The position numbers and the translations under genes were made by a program. Shown here piece after piece: positions 56,101-64,000 of a DNA stretch of 64,000 bases. Source of the DNA: Muricea muricata (lineage: Eukaryota; Cnidaria; Anthozoa; Malacalcyonacea; Plexauridae); assembly GCA_963855995.1 (NCBI GenBank), contig OY979724.1, positions 14,073,032-14,137,031 on the forward strand. The letters are read 5' to 3'. Each line of letters starts with the position of its first letter. Within the stretch, counting starts at the first letter, position 1. Under the pieces are notes generated by a model. The model searched no databases and was not told where the DNA came from. It saw only the letters and a program-made list of their open reading frames with translations.

Positions 56101-58531
56101 TATTCAAACAAGACACGACGTCACGCTATAATTTATGTGGCTTTTGACTGACCTTGTAATCTGACAATTGTTTTTTGAATATGTTTTTCATAGTGTGATT
56201 AACTTATTAAAGTTTCGGAACAACTTCATGCTGTTCCGTTATTAGCAGCTTGTGTCTTCTTACTTACAAAGCAAGCATTTAAACTGAGTTTAAAATATTT
56301 TCAAAAAATAATAAAACAACTATTGAATTCGATTCTTGCAGGGTAAGAGTAATTTCTCAAATCCTACTCTACCTCATTCAATAATTGTTTAATATATATA
56401 CATGCATCTGCATCAAACATTACCAAACTTCTTCTGTGGCATCCTTTCGTCTTTGCATTTGTTCCTTAGTTAGTTCTCTTTCTTTGTAATCAAAACGCCA
56501 ATTAAAAGTACCACGAACAAAAGAACCCATTGGTTTGTATTGAAACGTATCATGGTCAATAAAGTCTATGATAGGACAAGTGACAACATGTTCATCTTTC
56601 GTAATTGGTGCCAACAGTGGAGGCAACCAACCCTGATTTACTTCACAATGCGAGTCTAAAACAATAATCACGTCACCACGAGCTTTAGATGCTCCAAGCA
56701 TTCGAGCACGAATAAGACCAAGCCTTTCACTTGATCTAATCAATTGTATCTTTTTCAGTTTGGCAACATATAACTCCAATTCTTGCTTTAAATGTTCTAA
56801 AAATCCAACAAATTAAATCAAAATTTAAAAACCTATATATAATATGTTTATATTTTGCATAGTACATATTAACTAAAAAACTGACACCTTTATTGCTAAA
56901 ATCATCAACAAGAACAATTTCCTTCAGCATTGATGGAGGTGATCTGTTTATTACACTGTGCACAGTTCTCATTAATGTTGACCACCCTTCATTATGAAAT
57001 ATAACAACAACTGAAGCCTTCAGCAAATGTCCTGCGTATCTTGAAGACTTGCATCTAGATATGAGAAAATACTGCTTAAATTATTTCACTTTATTTTCTA
57101 ACTTAATTAATGCACCTGTCTCACATGTGAGGTTGTTAGCAATTTTGGCCTCACAAAAACAATGAAGTCCGATAGAACTGCCATGTCACATGTGGGACAG
57201 GAAAATCACCCCTTATAAAAGTTTAGACTGGAGTTCCCCCAGTATTCTTTCTTGGGTTTCACTTGAACCTTTTTCAGTAATTCTGAGTGGGGGTCAACCC
57301 AAAATGTATTGATGATTGTACTGCACTGGAACAAGCAAATCTCACGAAATTGCACACATTTGCTGCCAAACACAAGGTCAACACATACAGTGAGAATTTT
57401 TTTCAGTCTGATGACAGTGTATCGATTTGGAGTTGACCCCCAGTGAAATTTATGACGTCACGTGAAACCCAAGAATTCCCATGGTATGTGGGTAAATTTT
57501 GTCATCTGAGATGGCTCCCCCCTTGAGCTCGACACCACACCCAACCTAGGATTACACTGCACTCTGTGGTCCATCATGGTTAGTTTTAACAACCTATCAC
57601 ATGTTGCCAGAGCAATATCACAATTATATATCTTCTGTAATCAGTGGCAAATACTGCAACTTCATTAGTTTACAGGGCATTCATTGCACCATGTGAGCTG
57701 TAATTGCACCCTTGCCCACAGCCAATAAAAATCACTCTAGTATTTACAGCTAGCCAATCAGCATTTAGGATACAAAATATGAATTTATACTCTTTTTTGC
57801 TGTAAAATTTTTCAAAATGGATGAATTTGAGGATTTTTCCTCTTTAAAACCATTTGATTACAGAAAATGTATGATTAACAATAATAGAATGAATCACGTC
57901 GTGCAATAAAATTAATGCCAAATCATACTCTTGACTAACAAATCAACCTCCTGCTGTGCGGTAGGTTGATTTTGTAATCACATGTATGATTTTGGCATTA
58001 ATTGCATGACTTGATTCACTCTATTGCATGATTAATTATTTCCTGAATTATATGTCATATTGCCCTGACAAAAAGAAAACTTATGAAAGACATATCAAAC
58101 AGTATACACAAGGCATATAGTCTTGCTACATGGGCGTAAATGAGTTTATATTTGTTATAACATTATATTAATTATACTCACTCAGTCGGTCTTGTGTCTG
58201 GTATTGTTCTATTTAATGAGATCTTATCACTAACATATTGATTAAACCCATAATCTTGATACGCTTTGCGCCTTTTATCGCTGTCTTCTGAACTCGTAGT
58301 TACTGGATTGCCTCGTTCGCCAGCTCCACTTATATTATCACGATGAAGAAAAGCTCTTTCAGGCACCCAAAAATCATCCACAACTAGTTTATCTTTTTGG
58401 TGTGGTTCATTTGAGTGTTGTAAAGATTCTATATGTCCTGTTTCTTGAGATGAATACAATATATACAATAAAAGAGCAAAGATAAAAAAAGTAACATTTC
58501 TAAATACTCTCCGAAGTTGTAATCTAGCCAT
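53172..58531 (-). CDS. Polypeptide N-acetylgalactosaminyltransferase, GALNT10-like
   Basis: This Golgi enzyme transfers GalNAc from UDP-GalNAc to Ser/Thr, starting mucin-type O-glycans. Eight exons were chained. Exon 1 (58531 to about 58183) gives a short cytosolic Arg-rich stretch, a membrane anchor ([17 protein letters not shown]) and a stem, typical type II topology. Exon 2 (57054 to about 56891) has [18 protein letters not shown] and VLVDDFSNK. Exon 3 (56802 to about 56424) has [13 protein letters not shown] and the metal-binding LDSHCEV. Exon 4 has [13 protein letters not shown] and [13 protein letters not shown]. Exon 5 has [17 protein letters not shown] and [19 protein letters not shown]. 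Exons 6-8 encode a ricin-type lectin domain with [20 protein letters not shown] and [13 protein letters not shown] is at 53172-53174. The wording of VAEVWMD and the DDFS motif favour GALNT10/17 over GALNT11. Catalytic residues are intact. Confidence 0.9.
53421..53700. mobile_element. MITE-like cluster of GACGCATAATGCGTC palindromes
   Basis: The 15 bp palindrome GACGCATAATGCGTC occurs exactly near 53430-53444 and 53672-53686. Decayed copies (GACGCATAATCCGAC, GACGCATAATACGTC) lie between. TAGTATAAAGACGG and CCGTCTTTATACAC form further inverted pairs. It is in the last GALNT intron and non-coding. Confidence 0.7.
54125..54200 (+). mobile_element. tRNA-like SINE head (Ala-like)
   Basis: AAGCAGCTGGCAGAGCATTG fits an A-box region (consensus TRGCNNAGNGG, imperfect). 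Later GGTTCAATTTC is a B-box with one change. The anticodon-stem region (GCTAGCATTGCAAAGGTC) resembles tRNA-Ala(UGC). The 3' arm continues into unrelated sequence instead of pairing with the 5' end, so it is a SINE head and not a working tRNA. It lies in a GALNT intron. Confidence 0.5.
55462..55605. repeat. Copy of the 50960-51184 repeat family
   Basis: It reads GCACTGATGAAGATCTG, CGGATCGAAAGCTTTGCG, CTTACGTGGTGTCTCCAC and CAAGGAACTTAG in the same order as the right half of the 50960 element. AGTAC is found on both sides. It is in a GALNT intron. Confidence 0.7.
55800..56420. other. GALNT intron 3, nothing identifiable
   Basis: AT-rich intronic sequence between the exons ending near 55749 and 56424. 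No inverted termini, tRNA boxes or open frames of note were seen. Confidence 0.5.
57113..57210 (+). mobile_element. About 100 bp repeat, copy B
   Basis: It begins CACCTGTCTCACATGTGAG and ends CATGTCACATGTGGGACAG, so its ends are inverted repeats. It matches copy A at 49490-49590 in order and content. It is in GALNT intron 1. Confidence 0.65.
57255..57480. mobile_element. About 225 bp MITE-like unit
   Basis: ATTCTTTCTTGGGTTTCAC on the left and GTGAAACCCAAGAATTCCC on the right are inverted. An inner pair, GTGGGGGTCAACCC / GTTGACCCCCAGTG, adds to the stem. It is in GALNT intron 1. Confidence 0.65.
57890..58028. mobile_element. About 140 bp foldback unit
   Basis: AATGAATCACGTCGTGCAAT with TTAATGCCAAATCATAC on the left mirror GTATGATTTTGGCATTAA with TTGCATGACTTGATTCACT on the right. 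The centre holds a second inverted pair (AATCAACCTCC / GGTAGGTTGATT). It is in GALNT intron 1. Confidence 0.7.
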
Positions 58532-58559
58532 TATACATAAATCTATCCATTGTCTTGGC

Positions 58560-59040
58560 GTTTGTAAACAATAAACAAAAAGTCAATATAAACAAATCAA
58601 TCAATCATTCTTGTTTTTTTAAAGATGAGCCCCAACCCCCGAACACCAGCGGAAGTTTGCCACGAAGTAATGGCTTCGTGTAAGAACAACATGGTGACTA
58701 ATTCCTTTACCAATACTACATAAAATAACGTTTTAGATGAACTATTCTGGACAATGTAAACTTATGTTCCCAGTTCGGGAAATTATTTCACTTTTATTGT
58801 CTATGATTAGAATTAGGTTATTTCAACATCCATTTGGCAATAACTGCAGCAAACGTTAACCCTGTCTCTTTGGTAAATTAACCCACAACGATAACGATGT
58901 ACACTGGTCAGTCTGAACCAATAATATCTATAAATACTCTAAGATTACAACATGATAACAAAATCTTCTGAAAAATAGTTTTTACAAGTTTTACAACGAG
59001 AATGTAAATATTCAAAAGAGTTTAGCGTGACCAGTGTATA
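58560..59040. other. Intergenic upstream of GALNT, nothing recognised
   Basis: It should contain the GALNT promoter and 5' leader (minus strand). No repeat family or conserved motif was identified. Confidence 0.45.
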
Positions 59041-59043
59041 CCC

Positions 59044-59280
59044 TTAGGCTCGCCCTTGGGTGTTTGTCAGCACTTGTTCCAATCTGCCAAACTCATGTGA
59101 TGATATTCTATTCCACTTAACATCGTCCGCAATCGTAGTAAGTTGAGTTAAGTTTCGTAGAGTCAAGTACAGCTTAATAGCAACGAAGAGAAAGCAAAGG
59201 TTACTGGCGATGTAAATGGAGAATGACATTAGTTTAGGCAGATGGAAATAAGCAATGATCGTTAGCACATACACACACTA
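59044..59280 (-). CDS. Possible terminal exon of an unknown membrane protein
   Basis: A minus-strand frame ends with TAA-type stop context at 59044 and is preceded near 59280 by TTTCTAG, a plausible acceptor. It reads YVLTIIAYFHLPKL, then a strongly hydrophobic stretch (SIYIASNLCFLFVAIKLYL), then a polar tail ending TNTQGRA. One or two membrane helices are likely. No upstream exon was found before the MRTF 3' end, and I do not recognise the family. It may be chance. Confidence 0.2.
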
Positions 59281-59433
59281 GAAACACAGATTATTTCTGG
59301 GGGTGTAACGATGCCTTGGGGGAGGAGGTGTTCCTTTATAGATTTTCAGTCTCACAGATAACAACTGTGTTGATAAATGGACCATTCCCCAACTAGACGA
59401 ACTTTTAAATTCGAGAACAATTTTAGCATAGTT

Positions 59434-59698
59434 GGAAAGAGCTTCCTAAATTTAGTAAAATTGTAAAGCTTGGTTATAAAATATTGTAAAATGTCGAAAA
59501 TATAGTAATGTAAAGTTTGAGAATTTTGTATACTTTTGTATTACGCGGGAAAAGTCCTTTCCACATAGCGGTATCGCTTTTCCGTGCGAAATACAAAAGT
59601 AAACAAAATTCGCGAACTTCACACGACTATATTTTCCACATTTTACAATATTCTGCAACCAAACTTGACAATTGTATGAAATTCAGGATGCTCTTTCC
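59434..59698. mobile_element. 265 bp foldback element
   Basis: The ends GGAAAGAGCTTCCTAAAT and, inverted, GGAAAGAGCATCCTGAAT begin arms of about 120 bp covering ATATTGTAAAATGT and TTTGTATTACGCGG / CCGTGCGAAATACAAA. The same family is at 35605-35835. The plus-strand frame at 59517-60077 is a by-product. Confidence 0.75.
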
Positions 59699-60165
59699 AG
59701 CTGTGCCAATTGATTTTCCGAATTCAAAAGTTTGTCTAATAGGGGAATGGTCTATTGACAGTCGCTTTCCAATCAAGTCTAGTTTCAAGTATGAAAAACT
59801 CCGCTTTACATACGAGGTTTGCGAAAGTGTGTGTTGGAGGAAGTGGGGGTGTCACAGCTCCCCCCCCCCCACTCAGGTCGGTTCGCTCCAGATCATTTCT
59901 ATGGCTTTGCTACTACCCGCATGTGCGAAAGGAACACTTTGGAAACAGGGTAAAATTCTGACACGACAGTATCTTGAACTTCTCACATATCCTCCAGTTT
60001 ACTTTTTAAAAGTAATTAAAATGCCAGAGAGATGTATCGTGGTTTGCATTCTAAAAACGACCCGTCTACAAGAATAATTTCTAATTTTTTAGGGCCTACA
60101 TTCATCTCTACGTCTGTTCCATATTGTACTGTACAATAATATATATATATTTATCTATACATGCA

Positions 60166-63100
60166 CTAATGGCTAAATGGTATACCGCTCATCGGAACAT
60201 TAGATTCGCCGACCATTCCAAAATCCATCGATTCGGCAAACTCTGCTGCTGCAGTTTCCATATCAAGAAAAGCGAGACCAGTGTCTTCTTGTTTTATAAA
60301 GCGCGCCTCGCTGGGATTACCAAAGATATCGCTGGGATCCACATGATACAATGAATTGTTCTGCACATTCGGAGATCTAAAGTTTTCAAAACTATCTCGT
60401 CTGTAGCCATTTGCTTCCAGTACAACGCTTCTCTGTAACAAATCAATATCGTCAGTGTCGACTCTCATGGGAGACCCGGGGCTGGTCAGTAAATTCTCGT
60501 CTAGATTAGGAGAAGATATTTTACGCTGAGGTTGATTGATATTCACAGGCGAGCTATGCTCGTGGTAGCCATTAAGAACCTCGTTACTGTTGAAATTGCC
60601 AGTATTGGTGGACTGCACACAGTGACTGTTCTGAATCGCCTCCCTGTACGAGGGTAGGCTGTTAGTTGGAGATCTCGGAGCTTTAGGAGAGGAGCTGCTG
60701 TAGTGTCTTCCACCAGCTGGAAACGAGTAATTGTTCAAATTCGGAGTGCTTGATGCGAGTGCGCTGCCCGCAGCCGTATTCGCAGGAAATAATGTATCTA
60801 AATACAAACAGATTAGAATGGTTAGTTTACTTTTTCATCGAATAATAGAGAGACAGCAACCACAAAGAGAGTTTGCCGGAGATCCGAGCTTCCACAAATA
60901 ATTTGCATAGTACTTCTCTGGTAAAGAAAGAAATTGGACAAGACAGAGAGAGAAAGAAAGAGACATTATGAAACATGTTGCTGTAATTGCTTGATATATT
61001 TTATGCAAATAATAATCACTAGCAGGCTTCCCCAGTGCAACAGCATATAATACGTTTCTGATGAAAATATTACCTCCTAAAATTTCAAGCAATTCCGCAT
61101 TACGATTTTCCACATTGTTTTGAGATTCAATAAGCATCGCCTAATAAAGACAAAAATACCATGTTATGAGTCAGCAAAAAAGGAAAACAAGCGCACCCCC
61201 ATACATTGAGAGCATCCAGTTTACCTTTTGTAATTCTTGTGTGATACCATGATAGTTATCTGCCATATCACTCATCTCGTCCGCTTCTGGGAAGTCGAGA
61301 CACATAGTGGAAACAGATTTATGTCCTTTCTGTAGGTCCTGTTGTTGTACACTGCTATGACTCACCGATGGCACCGATAGAGATCTACGATTAGCGAGAG
61401 GTGATGTGCTACCAACACTGTTTGTCCGCTGAGGTGTCTTTGGTATACCCGCTGTATTATTTGCTGAGAAGCTTGAACTACGCTTGCCAGCCACTGCCTC
61501 AAAATATGGTGGCGGAGATCTTTCAACTGCCGTGGGTGAACTGGATGAAGAATGAACATCATTTTCTATCATGGCTTGCCAGTTTGTGTCATGCTCCATA
61601 CTCATATCGCCATGAAGAGATGATACACCATCGCTTTTGTTCAAATGTTGGAAAAATGTTTCATCTGTCATATCGCCTGCAAGCTGTTGTCCTGGGGGAC
61701 TGAATAACAGTTCCGCTCGTTGTTGAGGTTTTGCTGGCTGTAAAATGATTACAGGCTTGACAGGTTGTTTGAAATGAATTACATTATGCTGTTGCACCGA
61801 GTTCACATTCGGCGTTGTGGTTGTGTCTGCTGACGCCTCTTGAACGTGACTACAATTCTTGTTACATGTTAGCGTTGAGCAGTGTAACAATGGGGTTGCA
61901 GAAATAGATACTTGACATTGTTGAGGAGGGGGGAGAGAGGTGACTGCACTTGATATCGTAACATCACTTGACTCACTTTTCGTCTGCAGTGAGATACTTG
62001 GTGTCTGGGATGTTGGTAACTGGTTATAAAGTAGTTGTTGATTTAGTTGTTGGTTAGCTTGTTGTTGCTGTTGCTGTTGCAACAGTTTTTGCTGCTGTCG
62101 AAATTGTTGGTGTTTTAGCTGTTGTTGGTGTAATTGTTTCGGTTCCTTCTGTTGCTCCACCTGTTGCTGTTGTTGTAATTGCTTTAATTGTTGTAGATGT
62201 TGTTCCAACTGTTGTTGTTGTACTTGTATTGTTTGTTGTTGTTGTTGATTTTGAGCACCAAGTTGTGTTTGTTGCTGTTGGTTTTGTTGTGGTTGCAGTT
62301 GTTGTGGGAGTGGGGAAGCTAGAGAAATGCTTGGGTGATGTAAGGGCTGTTGATTGGGCACCACTGGTATTTGGCTCGCAGTATCAGCAGATAAAGGTTT
62401 GGGCTGAAGTGCCTTGCCTTGTTGACTTTTCTTCAGATCTAACTGCTGCAACTGTAACTGGACATTCAGATATTGTAATTGTTGTATCTTTTGCTGGATC
62501 TCTTCAACGCTAATATTTTGCTCCATTTGCAATATCTTTTCGGCATCGTTAATAATCTTAGCAGGTTTTATTGAGTTCACCATCGCAACTCCACCTGGAG
62601 CAGATGTTGACCTTGTTAATGTTGTTCTGGGTGCAACTGCAACTGGTGTTGTCTGTGTCACCATGGAAACTGCACTGGTGACAGTTGTTAAATTACCTGA
62701 TTCTTGTTGTGCAGCATTGGCTAGCTTCAATCTTTCCATGAGGTTATTTTTCGACCCAGACACAGGCAACCCTCTGCTTTTTAACTCATTCCTCAAATCA
62801 ATCACTCTCATCTCCTCTAGTTTCATTGGTTTTTCAGCAGGCTGACTCTCTGATTGGCTGTTTTTCTGCACAGCTGGTAGCAATGGCAAAAATGTCTGAG
62901 GATAGTTCTGGCACAGAACCTGAAGTTGCAAATATAGTTGCTGCTGTTGCAACAACAGTGCATAGGGTGAATCTGCTGGGAGAGTAGTATCACTTTTTGA
63001 ACTACTTGTCTCCGTATTAGGAGGTCGGTATTCATGATACTTATACTTCTTGAATTTTGCTTTAGATGATTTCTTGCGGCTTTTAGTGTCATGTTTTAGT

Positions 63101-63479
63101 TTCATGTGACCTGTGACAGGAAATGATGGTTGACTGCCTTGAAACATCATCTTTGGTGGACTAACAAAAACAGGGGAAGGTGATGGTTCTGAGGGGGAAC
63201 CAATGCTAGTGCTATCTGGGGATGGTTGGGGTGAATCATCATTGAACGACTCTGGAGGGGACAATGCATTAACAATCAGGGTTGAATTCTTTGTATCTGT
63301 GTATTCCAGGTTACCTTCTTTTACAGCATGGCCAACAAACGAGTTAGGATCAAGGATATTTTTGGTAACAAGTTCTAATGGGCCTGGACGCATCAACAGT
63401 CTCTCATTAAGGTCATCTTGCAGCTTTTTTCGTTTCAAATTCATTTGTGCTGCCTGTATGGAAGGATCTGCATTTGAGT
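60166..63479 (-). CDS. MRTF: Myocardin-related transcription factor (3' part)
   Basis: MRTFs are SRF coactivators held by G-actin through RPEL motifs, so they couple actin dynamics to gene expression. Visible exons are 63479-61225, 61140-61074 and 60797-60166; the 5' exons with RPEL1-2 lie beyond 64000. Counting from the first Met of the large exon, there is an RPEL motif at 19-25 (RPGPLEL within LNERLLMRPGPLELVTKNIL), a basic B1-like motif at about 128-142 (KFKKYKYHEYRPP), a SAP domain at 207-241 (MRVIDLRNELKSRGLPVSG), a leucine-zipper-like coil at about 305-340, and a long Gln-rich region at about 380-475. The Ser/Pro-rich C-terminus ends VPMSGIPFSH with TAG at 60166-60168; it is the likely activation domain. 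The order B1-SAP-zipper matches vertebrate MRTF-A/B. The long poly-Gln stretch is extra. Family is secure. Confidence 0.93.
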
Positions 63480-64000
63480 CTGAAATATAGATGGAATCTT
63501 TTCACAATCTATTACTTATCTTTTATACATGCAAGGAAATTCATTATCTATCAAAAATACACCATAGTATAAAATATCAACTCCTTTGTTGATAACAGGC
63601 AGCCAACAGTTTACATTAAAAGAATTGTGTCTTTTCTACAATGTTCAGAATACCTTGGGGTACCCTTTTATCATTATTTCTTTTTACCCAGGGAAAATTA
63701 TCGATCTTAAAGGAGCAGTGTCATATTTTACGCATATGCTTCTGCGCATAATTAACTTGAAAGCATTCGGCCGTTTTCAAGTTCGAAATCCAAGAAGCGT
63801 CCTCAATGGAGGGCGAGCATGGTCTGAAATTCAGTATTTCTGGATGATAAAAAAGCAACAAAAAGACAACGGTTGAAAGGAAATTATGCAAAAATCAACG
63901 CAAAAGAATTTATTTGGTATAAAATGTATTTAAAGTAAGGTGAATGCAAAAATCGAGGCGGGATGTAACCGATGGAATTGTAGTGATATCTGTTGTCTCT
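63480..64000. other. MRTF intron to window edge
   Basis: The exon at 63479 is preceded by TTTCAG on the minus strand, so this is intronic. The plus-strand frame at 63586-63876 has no recognisable domain. No repeat was identified with confidence. Confidence 0.5.

Noticed and set aside
59517-60077. 186-codon plus-strand frame
   Set aside because: Overlaps the foldback element at 59434-59698 and a C-homopolymer; no recognisable domain.
62229-62513. Val-rich plus-strand frame
   Set aside because: Antisense of the MRTF poly-Gln region (CAA read backwards gives Val/Leu codons).

Overview
This is eukaryotic, almost certainly animal, genomic DNA. Genes are split into short exons by AT-rich introns with GT-AG borders, and repeats are dense. 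A galaxin-type di-cysteine protein and a SAM-domain protein of a type common in corals and sea anemones point to a cnidarian, probably an anthozoan. No CRISPR array, rRNA or operon was seen. Gene models come from reading splice sites and matching protein families by eye. Exon borders quoted to the base were checked in the sequence; 'about' marks the rest.

Layout. 434-7222 (minus): 5' part of a secreted or membrane protein with six Ig domains, running off the left edge. 7223-13520: gene-poor and full of transposon remnants, including a 1.6 kb hAT-type element that split a fragment of the neighbouring SAM gene. 13361-14230 (minus): SAM-domain gene whose frame runs into a low-complexity repeat. 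14352-16219: two 930 bp hAT-type elements in direct tandem. 16332-18186: MITEs and a 21 bp minisatellite. 18415-22873 (minus): SIRT7. 24153-26659 (minus): ribosomal protein eL38. 29237-30408 (minus): galaxin-like protein. 31571-46067 (minus): IFT140. 46883-49114 (plus): B9D1. 49671-52529 (minus): SNU13. 53172-58531 (minus): polypeptide GalNAc-transferase of the GALNT10 type. 60166-63479 (minus): 3' part of a myocardin-related transcription factor (MRTF), whose 5' exons lie beyond the right edge.

How the genes relate. Most are unrelated housekeeping or surface genes. The exception is the head-to-head pair IFT140 and B9D1: one encodes an intraflagellar transport A subunit and the other a ciliary transition-zone protein. 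They share an 815 bp intergenic region holding a degenerate X-box-like site. SIRT7, eL38 and SNU13 all belong to ribosome production or RNA processing but are separate transcription units. eL38 and SNU13 both have an intron directly after the ATG.

The most distinctive non-genic signals are the tandem hAT pair whose 8 bp target duplications are offset by one base, the hAT insertion with a perfect 8 bp duplication, several long foldback elements, three tRNA-derived SINE-like units, and families of about 100-120 bp that recur tens of kilobases apart. I found no clear evidence of a wholly new biological system. The best leads are the ciliary gene pair, the tandem hAT pair and the SAM-gene/repeat fusion.
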